A stretch of DNA of 54,691 nt, taken from NCBI GenBank assembly GCA_022826005.1, contig JAJDVT010000060.1, positions 1 to 54,691 of the forward strand, read 5' to 3'. The translations under genes were made by a program, and so were the position numbers. Source of the stretch: Gemmatimonadota bacterium. GTDB taxonomy: Bacteria; Gemmatimonadota; Gemmatimonadetes; Longimicrobiales; Gaopeijiaceae. Positions 30,432 through 39,065 of this stretch are shown in pieces. Below the pieces are notes generated by a model, which was not told where the DNA came from, ran no database searches, and was given only the letters and a program-made list of their open reading frames with translations. Within the stretch, counting starts at the first letter, position 1. Every line of letters begins with the position of its first letter.

Positions 30432-32957
30432 TCACCGGCCGGAATCCGGCGGCACCTTCGACACCGGGAACGGGAAGACGATGGTCGGGGGCCCACCGCC
30501 ACCCGCCGGCGCCACGTTGTTCGCCGGGTCCAGCATCGTCTCGATCCGGATCACCGCATCGACGAAGTGCAGCCGTGTGGCTTCGTGCCGGTTGTTCATG
30601 GATGCGGACGCCAGCTCATCCATCAGTGTCATAAGCTGGCCGCGCGCGAAGGGCGCCACATCGGAGGCCATCGCGTTGTCGTCCATCATCAGGTCCTTCA
30701 TGCGGTCGAGATACGCGCGCTGCAGGTTGCGCCGGTAGGCGTCGGTGGCGCGGCCGTTCATCGCCTCGCGCCAGATCGACTCACGCAGGTCGTTGAGCAT
30801 TTCGCCCAGCGTGTAGGCGCGGTTGCCGTGGAATGCCTCCTGTTCCACGAGTCGCTTCATGCGAGTCACATTGAGCACCTGGTTGAGCGCGCTCGACTGC
30901 CGGGACCCAACCTGGTCCACCGTACCCGTGCCCTGGAAACGGTCCAGGATATCGCTGTCCAGCATCCAGGCGGGCGTCGTGAAGACCTGGCGGTCGAGGT
31001 AGTCCATCGCCCGCTCCTGGTCCCCCTTGGGAATCATCTCGAACGGAACGCCTCGCTGGCCCTGCCGCTTCCGGACCTGCGCCACGCCGCCGATGTTGGT
31101 CACGACGTGTCCGGTGTAGCGCGACCACTGCGACACGACGTTGTTGTAGATCTCCTCGAGGTTCGAGTAGTCCTCGCCGTCCTCGCGAGTCCAGTCGACC
31201 AGCCGGTCGGTGATGCGCTTCAGGTTCTCGACGCCGTAGTCGGAGGCGCGCATCGCGTCGTCGCCGATGGCCTCGGTCAGCACCGTCGGATCGGCGCCGG
31301 TGGGGCTGGAGAAGCGGTACATCGGTTCTCTCTGCTTGTCGACCACCATCGCGCGCAGCGGCTCCATCTCGGAGTCGCGGTCGGAGCCGGGGAACTGCCG
31401 GTAGCCCCACTCGATGGCGAACTTGTCGTACGGACCCACGACCGGGTACACGCAGGTGTCGTCGCCCGGCTGCGCCACGTAGTTGAAGCGCGCGTAGTCC
31501 ATGATCGAGGACGACACTCCGTTCTCGCAGACGAAGCGGGTGCGGAGACGCTCCACCGGATAGGCCGAGTGCGCCTGGAAGTTGTGCTGCAGCCCGATCG
31601 TGTGACCCACCTCGTGTGCCGAGACGAAGCGAATGAGCTCGCCCATCACCTCGTCGTCGAACTCGACCCCGCGCGCGTCCTCGTTGACGGCGGCGGTCTG
31701 CACGAAGAACCAGTTGCGCAGCAGGTTCATCACGTTGTGGTACCACTGGATGTCGCTCTCGAGGATCTGGCCGGTGCGCGGGTCGTGCACGTGCGGCCCC
31801 GAAGCGTTCTGTACGTCGGACGCCAGGTAGCGGATCACCGAATAGCGCGCGTCCTCCGGGCTCCAGTCCGGATCGTCCTTCGGCGCCTCCCGGCCCACGA
31901 TCGCGTTGCTGAAGCCGGCCGCCTCGAAGGCGACCTGCCAGTCGTTCACCCCCTGGATGAGATAGGGGACCCACTTGGGCGGGGTCGCCGGATCGATGTA
32001 GTAGACGATCGGCTCGACCGGATCGACGAGCTCGCCGCGCGCGTACGCCTCCGGATCACTCGGTTCGAGGCGCCAGCGGGTGATGAAGCACCGCGTCTCG
32101 GCGCGCTGCGTGTCCAGGCTGAAGTCCGTGCGCGTGTTGCTGAAAAAGCCCACCCGCTCGTCGCAGAGGCGCGGCTCCATGGGGTCGTCGGGGAGCAGGA
32201 GCATTGAATGGGCCATCTCCATCGACAGCGTGTTGCCCGCGGAGTTGGTGGGCGCCTGGGTGGCGTCGTAGGTCACGACCCGGCGCACCTCGATGTTCCG
32301 CGGGTACGCGTTCGCGCGCACGATGTAGGTCCGGTCGCCATCAAGCCTCCGCACCCCGTACGCGCTTCGTTGGAACGACGCGAGCCCCAGCATCGGCAGG
32401 TCGCCGGTGAAGAGGCTGGTGACCTCGATCACGGTCGCCGTGGAGTCCTCGGACAAGACCTCGATGTCGAACGCGTCCAGGATGGGTTCGAAGTTCGAGT
32501 TGCGGACCGCCCCGGCGATTGCCGTGGTGTCGTCGGCCACATTCTGGTGGCTGACGAGCCTCAGCATGATGCGGTCGTTCCGCTTCTCCCAGCGCACCGT
32601 CGAGGTGTTGGTCTTCGACCCGCCGTAGCCGACGCCCGTGGCGGTGCGCGCGATCCGGGTCAGTAGGAGCATCTCGCGGCCCAGCATGTCGTTGGGGATC
32701 TCGTAAAACAGCTTCTCCTTGATCATGTGCGTCTTGAAGAGGCCCTCGGTCGTGATCGCGTCCTCGGTGATCACGTCCGTGTACTTGGTGGTGGTGTCGG
32801 GTTCTTCCTCCTCGACCTCGGTGGTGTCCTGTTCTTCCTCCTGTTCCTGCAGGAGCAGCAGCCCCGAGGACGAGGCGGCCGCAAGGCGGTCCGGGACCGG
32901 CAGGGCGAGGACGCCGGCGAGGAGCATGAGGAGTAGCGGAGTAATCAGTCTGCGCAT
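30432..32957 (-). CDS. Secreted zinc metalloprotease of the DUF5117/DUF4953 metzincin type
   Basis: 841 residues with a signal peptide (1-28), then an acidic linker (EEEQDTTEVEEEE). The N-terminal part (~60-300) matches the DUF5117/DUF5118 layout (LFKTHMIKEKLFYEIPND...). The protease core has a complete metzincin zinc site, HEVGHTIGLQH: His448, Glu449, His452, His458. The Met-turn SIMDY follows at 484-488. A helical C-terminal region (~560-800) follows. These proteins are exported endopeptidases of unclear substrate. The M1 peptidase gene is 40 bp upstream on the same strand, so they probably share a transcript, ended by the hairpin at 30336-30378. Confidence 0.92.
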   Translation of the reverse strand: MRRLITPLLLMLLAGVLALPVPDRLAAASSSGLLLLQEQEEEQDTTEVEEEEPDTTTKYTDVITEDAITTEGLFKTHMIKEKLFYEIPNDMLGREMLLLTRIARTATGVGYGGSKTNTSTVRWEKRNDRIMLRLVSHQNVADDTTAIAGAVRNSNFEPILDAFDIEVLSEDSTATVIEVTSLFTGDLPMLGLASFQRSAYGVRRLDGDRTYIVRANAYPRNIEVRRVVTYDATQAPTNSAGNTLSMEMAHSMLLLPDDPMEPRLCDERVGFFSNTRTDFSLDTQRAETRCFITRWRLEPSDPEAYARGELVDPVEPIVYYIDPATPPKWVPYLIQGVNDWQVAFEAAGFSNAIVGREAPKDDPDWSPEDARYSVIRYLASDVQNASGPHVHDPRTGQILESDIQWYHNVMNLLRNWFFVQTAAVNEDARGVEFDDEVMGELIRFVSAHEVGHTIGLQHNFQAHSAYPVERLRTRFVCENGVSSSIMDYARFNYVAQPGDDTCVYPVVGPYDKFAIEWGYRQFPGSDRDSEMEPLRAMVVDKQREPMYRFSSPTGADPTVLTEAIGDDAMRASDYGVENLKRITDRLVDWTREDGEDYSNLEEIYNNVVSQWSRYTGHVVTNIGGVAQVRKRQGQRGVPFEMIPKGDQERAMDYLDRQVFTTPAWMLDSDILDRFQGTGTVDQVGSRQSSALNQVLNVTRMKRLVEQEAFHGNRAYTLGEMLNDLRESIWREAMNGRATDAYRRNLQRAYLDRMKDLMMDDNAMASDVAPFARGQLMTLMDELASASMNNRHEATRLHFVDAVIRIETMLDPANNVAPAGGGGPPTIVFPFPVSKVPPDSGR

Positions 32958-32996
32958 GTCTGCCTTCCTGGTTGGGGTACGCGCGGGTCTGCCAAA

Positions 32997-34835
32997 CTAA
33001 TGTGATCGTTCGCCAGGCCGCCAGTCGCCCGGCAGGAATCCCGGCTGCCCCGGCTCCTGGCGCGCGCGCCGGAAGTCCGACCGGAAGAGAAGCCGCGTGT
33101 CGGGATCGAGGCGCACATCGGCAGGCCCGGCAGCGACGGGAATCACGAAGCGGTGCGAGGGGCCGTCGAGCCGGACCGTGGCCGTCTGCACCGGAAGCAG
33201 AGTCCCCTCGTTGTAGATTCCGACCTGCAGGGGGACCGAAAACGGAGGCCCTTCCTGCACCTGGCGCAGCTCGATCTGCACCGCTCCGGCCGCCGCGTCG
33301 TAGCGCCACGACCCCTCCAGCGCCGGGTTGCCGCCGCGGCGCAGCCACTGGTCGAAGAAGGCCTGCAGATCGTCGCCGGAGACCTCCTCCATCGCATGCA
33401 TGAAGTCGTCGGTGGTGGCGGTGCCGTTGAAGTGGCGGGCGTAGTAGAGGCGGATGCCGCGCCAGAAGGCTTCGTCGCCGAGCCGGGCCCGGAGCATGTG
33501 CAGCACCCAGGCCCCCTTCTGGTAGGTCGCCACGCTGGTGACCCGCGACATGTCCGTCAGGTTGTCGTGCACGATGCGGTAGTCGGGGTTGTCGTCGTAC
33601 CAGCGCCAGACGCGCTCGGCCGCCTGCCGGAGTCCGGTCACGAAGTCGTCGCGCCCGTAGGCGTGCTCACGGAAGAGGAGGGTGAAGTAGGTGGCGAATC
33701 CCTCGCTGAGCCAGACGTCGTCCCACTCGGACTCGGTGACGGAGTTGCCGAACCACTGGTGGGCGATCTCGTGGATGACGACGTTGCGCCAGCCGACGGA
33801 CCGCTCGCCGGTCACCGAGTTCTCGCCGTACATGAGCGCGGTGGCCGCCTCCATGCCTCCTCCGGTGGCCGGCGACGTGATGTTGGCGAGCTTCTCGTAG
33901 GCGAAAGGGCCCACGTACTCGTCGTAGAAGTGGAGGACGTCGATGGTGGGCACGGCGAAATCGTGGAAACCCGCGTCGCGGTCGCGGGCGTAGACCCAGG
34001 TCTGCACCGGCACGCCCTTGAACTCGCCGAGGTGCTGGACGGCGAAGCGCGCCACTCCCACGACGTAGAGCCAGGGTGAGATCGGCACCGACTGCTTCCA
34101 GTGGGTGAGGCGCATGCCGCCGTCGAGGTCCGTCTCCTCCATGAGGCGCCCGTTCGACACCACCTGGTAGTGCGCGGGCGCGGTCACGATGAACTCGCAG
34201 GTCGCCTTGTCGCCGATGTGGTCGACGGTCGGCAGCCAGTTGCGCGCCCGGTTGGGCCAGTTGTCGCTGAAGAAGGTGCGCTCGCCGTACTTGTTGGGGC
34301 CGATGCGAAGGCCGGAGGCGGGGACGCCGCGGTAGTCGACGGTGAAGGTCGTGCGGGCTCCGGCGGTGCCGGGGGACGGAAGGGTGACCGTGAGGACGTC
34401 GCCTTCGTGGCGGTAGGGGAGCGCGCCGCCGGCGGGGGTGGTGACGGCGAGGACTTGCATGCCGGGGGTGGGGGTGGCGGGCGGCGTGGGGACGCCGGAC
34501 GGTTCCGGCGGTGTGCGGCCGATCAGATCAAGCGGGACTTCAGCGACGCCGTCGGCGGTGAAGCGCAGCGTGATGTCGGTCCGCCCGGTGATCTCGTCGG
34601 TGTCGTCGCGCAGGGTGAGTGCGAAGACGTAGGCTTCGATGTCGATGCCGGGGGCTGGGGCCGCGGGTGGCGGGGCAATCGCATGGCCGGACGGGATGGT
34701 CGCCGCGGGTGGCGGGGCGAGGCCATGGCTGGACGGGATGGTGGCCGCGGCCGCGCCGGCCAGCAGGGCCGGAAGCAGCAGGGCGGGAAGAGGACGAGGC
34801 CGTGAGGGGGTGGAGTGGGGGTGGGGGGTTCGCAT
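32997..34835 (-). CDS. Secreted M1-family aminopeptidase
   Basis: 612 residues with a signal peptide (about 1-31). The M1 fold shows an exopeptidase-type motif GGGMEAATAL (325-334) and the gluzincin site HEIAHQWFGNSVTESEWDDV: zinc ligands His355, His359 and Glu378 (LSEGFATYF), base Glu356. It should remove N-terminal residues from peptides in the periplasm. After the signal peptide the 14-residue unit ATIPS(S/G)H-APPPA occurs twice, encoded by a ~42-bp tandem duplication at about 34650-34745. Start ATG 34835 has GGAGG 5 bp upstream. Likely co-transcribed with the metzincin gene. Confidence 0.92.
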   Translation of the reverse strand: MRTPHPHSTPSRPRPLPALLLPALLAGAAAATIPSSHGLAPPPAATIPSGHAIAPPPAAPAPGIDIEAYVFALTLRDDTDEITGRTDITLRFTADGVAEVPLDLIGRTPPEPSGVPTPPATPTPGMQVLAVTTPAGGALPYRHEGDVLTVTLPSPGTAGARTTFTVDYRGVPASGLRIGPNKYGERTFFSDNWPNRARNWLPTVDHIGDKATCEFIVTAPAHYQVVSNGRLMEETDLDGGMRLTHWKQSVPISPWLYVVGVARFAVQHLGEFKGVPVQTWVYARDRDAGFHDFAVPTIDVLHFYDEYVGPFAYEKLANITSPATGGGMEAATALMYGENSVTGERSVGWRNVVIHEIAHQWFGNSVTESEWDDVWLSEGFATYFTLLFREHAYGRDDFVTGLRQAAERVWRWYDDNPDYRIVHDNLTDMSRVTSVATYQKGAWVLHMLRARLGDEAFWRGIRLYYARHFNGTATTDDFMHAMEEVSGDDLQAFFDQWLRRGGNPALEGSWRYDAAAGAVQIELRQVQEGPPFSVPLQVGIYNEGTLLPVQTATVRLDGPSHRFVIPVAAGPADVRLDPDTRLLFRSDFRRARQEPGQPGFLPGDWRPGERSH

Positions 34836-34931
34836 GGCGCCTCCGGTGCGTGGTTGGCTGCCGCAAAATGCCGTGTTTCGGCGTAGCGGGCCAGCCAACC
34901 CGCACAGGAGGCTGCTGTTGGTGGTCCCGTG

Positions 34932-35516
34932 CTAGCGCAGCGGGATTGGGGCCATGTTCCGTCCGACGTCCTCCGCGGGAATATCGTAGTACATCGTGGC
35001 CACGTGTCGCTGGTCGATCACCAGCGTCACTCTTGCGCCCGGGGGCAGGTGGAGCGCCGACGTCTCGACGCATGCACGCAGCCCCTGGCCGCGGCACTCC
35101 TCAACGCGATAGCTCAAGTGATTCTGGCCCGGACTGAGGGTCTCTCTGCCGGTCGCGACCCTCTCCGCTCCTTCGATCCAGAGCATCTGGTGGGCGAGGC
35201 GGGACGATAGCCAGGGAACGGTCAGTGTCCGTTTGGATTTACCGCTCACCAGACCCACGCGCCGGGTGACGGGCCGTTCGCCCCGGCTGGTCAAAGTCTG
35301 GAAGCTGGCGCCCCTGTAACTACCGCTGACGGCCACGATACGATCCACCGTGATCACTCGGCTTGTCAGGTTCTCGACGTGAATGGTGATCGGCTCCTGG
35401 CCTGCGTCCCCTCCCGCCGCCGGGGCGCTCGCGCACGCGCCGGACGCGGCCACAAGCATGGCCTGGGCGAAAGCTGTGACACTCATTCCGATTCTTCCTC
35501 GCGACTGCAACTTCAT
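34932..35516 (-). CDS. Lipoprotein, family copy 2
   Basis: 194 residues. Signal with lipobox ASGAC (Cys ~28), then an Ala/Gly tether and a body homologous to lipoprotein copy 1 (EPITIHVENLT, LTVPWLSSRLAHQMLWIEG, YRVEECRG, ALHLPPGARV, ATMYYDIP). It differs by a ~25-residue insertion (ERVATGRETLSPGQNHLS) and a short C-terminal extension. Start ATG 35516 has GGGGAGGG 6 bp upstream. It is 96 bp upstream of the M1 peptidase gene on the same strand and may head that transcript. Confidence 0.7.
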   Translation of the reverse strand: MKLQSRGRIGMSVTAFAQAMLVAASGACASAPAAGGDAGQEPITIHVENLTSRVITVDRIVAVSGSYRGASFQTLTSRGERPVTRRVGLVSGKSKRTLTVPWLSSRLAHQMLWIEGAERVATGRETLSPGQNHLSYRVEECRGQGLRACVETSALHLPPGARVTLVIDQRHVATMYYDIPAEDVGRNMAPIPLR

Positions 35517-35715
35517 GATTTCCCTCCCCCGATATCCCGGAGTTCCGTAGTGACGATTCCTGCTATTGAACCTACTGTCCGAAAGCCAAATCCCTTCAAC
35601 GGACATGGCCATGCGTGACCGGCCGCAGCAGTGCGCGGGCGCGTCCACCAGGGACCCGCCCCTTCCTGGTCTCCGATGCGGTCATGGTGGCTACCGGTTG
35701 CACATCCATTTCGGC

Positions 35716-35736
35716 CACGCCTCGCGGAGAGGCGTG
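35716..35736. promoter_or_regulatory. Hairpin in the leader of the leishmanolysin-like gene
   Basis: CACGCCTC-GCGGA-GAGGCGTG is a perfect 8-bp stem with a 5-base loop, 54 bp before the ATG at 35791 in a 274-bp divergent intergenic region. There is no T-tract. It may be an operator or a leader RNA structure. Confidence 0.35.
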
Positions 35737-35790
35737 ACAGCCATGCGCCTTCGACTTGCCCCGGGCTCGGTGCTCGATTAGAGATCCACC

Positions 35791-37701
35791 ATGACTCTAC
35801 CGCTGTGGCGCCGTCGGCGCGAACGGCTGTGCGCGGCGCCGGCCGCGTTGCTCTGCCTCGCGGTTGCATCGTGCGGCGAAGATCCGCCGGTGAAACCGAT
35901 CGATCCCGGGCCGGAGCCCGACCGGCCCACCGCGCTCGTGATTTACGCCGGGGACGGACAGACTGCCATGACGGGCACCTCCGTCGCCGAGCCCGTCCTC
36001 GTTCGGGTGACCGGACGGACGGGGGCTGCGCTAGCCGGTGTGCAGGTGGGATTCGCTGTCGCCGCGGGTGGCGGAAGGGTTCAGTTCCCGACCGCGACCA
36101 CCGGCGCCGACGGCCTCGCCTCACCAGGCAGATGGACGCTGGGGGCCGTGGGAGCACAGGTGCTGCGCGCGACCGTCGCAGGGTTGCAGCCCGTCACCTT
36201 CGAGGCCACCGCGACTCCGGTCCCGGCGGCGGTCGCAGCCGTTGCGGGGCAGGATCAGAGGGCCTTCGTGGGATCCGAGGTGGCGGTGGCGCCCGAAGTC
36301 CGGGTCACCGCCGCCGACGGCTCGCCGGTGCCGGGGATCGCGGTCTCTTTCACCACGGAACCCGCGGCGGCAATCGCCGGGGCCGATTCGGTCACCGACG
36401 ACGACGGGCGCGCGAGCGCTGGGAGCTGGACGCTGGGCACGACCCCCGCCGTGTATTGGCTCGAGGCGAGCGTGGAAGGGGAGGACATCACCGGCAATCC
36501 GGTCCGCTTCGAGGCGCGCGCGCTGGCGGGGCCGCCCGCCGAACTGCTCCCGGTCGGGGGAGACGGGCAGGAATCGGAGGTCAGATTCCCGGTGCCGGTG
36601 TCGCCCAGGGTTCAAGTGCTCGGTCCGCATGGCAACGCCATCGCCGGCGTCACGGTTTCGTTCGAGGCGGGCGGGGGCAGCGCAGTCATTCCCACCGAGG
36701 CCGAGGCCGATTCGCTCGGCTTCGCCGCAGTGGACAAGTGGGTGCTCGGGACCGAGCCGGGAGTCGCCTACTCGCTGACCGCCAGCGTGCGGGAGGGCGA
36801 CGAAGTGCTGGCATCCACGACCTTCACGGCCACTGCCACGCCGCCCGTCTTCGACATCGAGATCGTCTTGCGGAATCCGGACGGGCTTGCCGAAGCCTAC
36901 CGTACCGCCTTCCAGAACGCCGAACGCCTGTGGGAAGGGGCCATCACCGGCAACCTGCCCTGGGCCACGCTGCGGGAGGGCGAACTGATCACGTGCCTGT
37001 CGCGCGGCGGGATCGACCTCGAAGCCGGCGGCGACCGCATCGTCAACGACATGCTGATCTACGCCAGCGTCGAGCAGATCGACGGGGCCGGCGGGATCCT
37101 CGCGGCGGCGGGACCATGCCAGCTCCGCAGCGGTTCCGATCTGCCGATCGTGGGAACGATGCGAATCGACGCGGCTGACGCGGACGGAGACCACCTGGAG
37201 GAGACCATCGTCCACGAGATGGCACACGTGCTCGGGTTCGGCACCCTCTGGGGACGCCTGGGGCTGCTTCAGGACTCGGTAGCAAACGGCCGCGGCAACC
37301 CCCACTTCACTGGCGACTCCGCCGTCGCCGCCTTCGCGCGGATCGGTGGCGAACGGTACACCGCCAGCAGGCTGGTGCCGGTGCAGCACCTTGGCGGCGC
37401 GGGGGTCTGGAACGGGCACTGGCGCGACTTCGTCCTCTGCAACGAGCTGATGACGGCTTTCGTCGACCTGGGCAAGAACCCGCTCAGCATCGTGACCCTC
37501 GCTTCGATGGCAGACCTTGGGTACGAGGGCGTCGACACGGGCGGCGCAGACGAATTCACGGTGCCGGTGAACTGCTCCTCCTCGGACGCGGGCGGTGCGA
37601 GGCGGCCGGACGCATCCCGGAGGCCGGGTCCGGGCACCGAGATCCTGCTGGCACCGATCGGCGTGGTGAACACACGCGGGCGAGGGATTCCGCCCGGATA
37701 G
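35791..37701 (+). CDS. Ig-domain lipoprotein with leishmanolysin-like metalloprotease domain
   Basis: 636 residues. A signal peptide with lipobox LAVASC (Cys28) leads to three bacterial Ig-like repeats of ~100 residues (about 46-142, 146-242, 248-350), each with a GxWTLG or KWVLG strand and V-FEA/FTA-TATP ending. Residues ~355-590 form a leishmanolysin-like (M8-type) domain: zinc site HEMAH (His475, Glu476, His479), distant third ligand His543 in GGAGVWNGHW, and a Met-turn candidate ASMADLGY (Met573). The Ig stalk would hold the protease away from the membrane. Divergent from lipoprotein copy 2. Confidence 0.85.
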   Translation: MTLPLWRRRRERLCAAPAALLCLAVASCGEDPPVKPIDPGPEPDRPTALVIYAGDGQTAMTGTSVAEPVLVRVTGRTGAALAGVQVGFAVAAGGGRVQFPTATTGADGLASPGRWTLGAVGAQVLRATVAGLQPVTFEATATPVPAAVAAVAGQDQRAFVGSEVAVAPEVRVTAADGSPVPGIAVSFTTEPAAAIAGADSVTDDDGRASAGSWTLGTTPAVYWLEASVEGEDITGNPVRFEARALAGPPAELLPVGGDGQESEVRFPVPVSPRVQVLGPHGNAIAGVTVSFEAGGGSAVIPTEAEADSLGFAAVDKWVLGTEPGVAYSLTASVREGDEVLASTTFTATATPPVFDIEIVLRNPDGLAEAYRTAFQNAERLWEGAITGNLPWATLREGELITCLSRGGIDLEAGGDRIVNDMLIYASVEQIDGAGGILAAAGPCQLRSGSDLPIVGTMRIDAADADGDHLEETIVHEMAHVLGFGTLWGRLGLLQDSVANGRGNPHFTGDSAVAAFARIGGERYTASRLVPVQHLGGAGVWNGHWRDFVLCNELMTAFVDLGKNPLSIVTLASMADLGYEGVDTGGADEFTVPVNCSSSDAGGARRPDASRRPGPGTEILLAPIGVVNTRGRGIPPG

Positions 37702-37725
37702 GTCGAGATACGGCGGCACGCCCCC

Positions 37726-38979
37726 TCACCCCCGCCCGTCCACCACCCCCCCCGCCCCCTCGCCGATCGTCCCGGCTCCGACCACTTCCACCCCCGCCCT
37801 GACCTTCACGGCCTCGCGGATCCGCGCCCTCAGCGCGGCGACCTCCCCCTCGCCCAGCACCACGCCCGGCGCGGCCTCCACCCGCACGGTGAGCACATCG
37901 CCCCCGCCGGCGTCCTCCGTCACCACGGCCTGGTACTGCGCGACGGCGGGATCGCGCCCCAGCGCCCCGGCCAGCTCGCGCGGGTGCACGAACATGCCCC
38001 TGACCTTGACGCCCTCGCCCACCCGGCCGAGGAATCCGGCCAGCCGGGGCGCCGGGCGGCCGCACCGGCACGGCTCCCGGATCCACGCCGACAGGTCCCC
38101 CGTTCCGAACCGCACCAGCGGGTAGACCTCGTTCGGGCTCGTCACCACCACCTGGCCGGGCTCCCCCTCGGCGGAGGGGCTGTCGTCGCCCGGGCGCAGC
38201 AGTTCGATCACGACGCCCGGGGCCACGTGCCATCCGTCCCTGGCGGCGCACTCGTATCCGAGCGTGCCCGCGTCGGCGGTGCCGTACGACTGGTAGACGT
38301 CGACGCCGAAGTCGTCCTGCAGGCGGGCGCGCAGCGGTGGCGGCAGGGGCGCTCCCGTGACGAGGGCGCGCCGAAAGGGCAGCGGGTGTCCCGTTTCGCG
38401 GGCGCGCTCGAGCAGGGTGAGCAGGAACTGGGGGGTTCCGGCGTACCCGGTCGCGCCGGCCGCGTGCGCGATCTCGATCTGGGCGGCCGTGTTGCCGACA
38501 CCGCCGGGGATCACGGTGCATCCGGCCGCGCGCAGTCCCCCGTCGAGTAGGAGACCGCCCGGAGTCATGTGGTACGAGAAGGTGTTGAGCACGATGTCTC
38601 CCGCGCGGAACCCTGCGGCCGCGGCGGCGGGCGCCACGCGCCAGAAGTCCGCGCCGTCGCCCTGCGGGTCGTTGATCGGGCCGGGCGAGCGGAAGATCCG
38701 GCGCAGCGACCCCACCGGCACGGCGAGCATCCCCCCGAAGGGCGGGTCGGCGGCCTGCAGCGCCGGGAGGTCGTCCTTGGCCAGCACCGGGATCGCGGCA
38801 AGATCCGCGACGCCGTCCACCTCCCGCGGCGCCACTCCCGCGCGGGCCAGCCGCCGCCTGATCTCGCGGCTGTGGGCCGCTCCGTGCCGAACAGCGCCCG
38901 AGGCCAGCCGGTCCTGCAGCGCCCCCCAGTCCTGAGGCGGCTCGTGTCCGGAACCGCCCCCGGTCACGGGAACAGCCAT
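37726..38979 (-). CDS. PaaK-like CoA ligase (phenylacetate-CoA ligase family), copy 1
   Basis: 417 residues, adenylate-forming enzyme of the phenylacetate-CoA ligase group. Motifs: a P-loop-like region RSPGPINDPQ in place of the usual SSGTTG, so this loop is unusual; YAGTPQFLL; YQSYGTADAGTLGYEC (AMP-binding Y-GTAD type); VRFGTGDLS; and GRVGEGVKVRGMFVHP at the C-terminal hinge, typical of PaaK. It should activate a carboxylic acid with ATP and CoA. Start ATG 38979 follows immediately after the 17-bp tandem array. It is the last gene of the liv-type operon; the substrate is probably that of the importer. Confidence 0.85.
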   Translation of the reverse strand: MAVPVTGGGSGHEPPQDWGALQDRLASGAVRHGAAHSREIRRRLARAGVAPREVDGVADLAAIPVLAKDDLPALQAADPPFGGMLAVPVGSLRRIFRSPGPINDPQGDGADFWRVAPAAAAAGFRAGDIVLNTFSYHMTPGGLLLDGGLRAAGCTVIPGGVGNTAAQIEIAHAAGATGYAGTPQFLLTLLERARETGHPLPFRRALVTGAPLPPPLRARLQDDFGVDVYQSYGTADAGTLGYECAARDGWHVAPGVVIELLRPGDDSPSAEGEPGQVVVTSPNEVYPLVRFGTGDLSAWIREPCRCGRPAPRLAGFLGRVGEGVKVRGMFVHPRELAGALGRDPAVAQYQAVVTEDAGGGDVLTVRVEAAPGVVLGEGEVAALRARIREAVKVRAGVEVVGAGTIGEGAGGVVDGRG

Positions 38980-38981
38980 GT

Positions 38982-39065
38982 GCTCATGACCGCCACCGCT
39001 CACGACGGCCACCCGCTCACGACGGCCACCCACTCACGACGGCCACCCACTCACGACAGCCACCT
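38982..39065. repeat. 17-bp tandem array across the livF/paaK junction
   Basis: Five direct repeats, units 38982-38997 (16 bp), 38998-39014, 39015-39031, 39032-39048 and 39049-39065, consensus GCTCACGACGGCCACCC. Two units are identical and the outer ones differ by one to three bases. The livF stop lies in the last unit and the ligase ATG is 3 bp beyond the first. On the coding strand every unit offers GTG codons and a TGA. Copy number could change the spacing and translational coupling of the two genes. Confidence 0.8.

Noticed and set aside
35631..37178. 515-codon plus-strand frame overlapping the leishmanolysin-like gene
   Set aside because: Arg/Gly-rich out-of-frame reading; the other frame has the lipobox, Ig repeats and zinc site.
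38982..39065. CRISPR-like array
   Set aside because: Units are directly adjacent 17-mers without spacers and lie within coding-gene ends; it is a simple tandem repeat.
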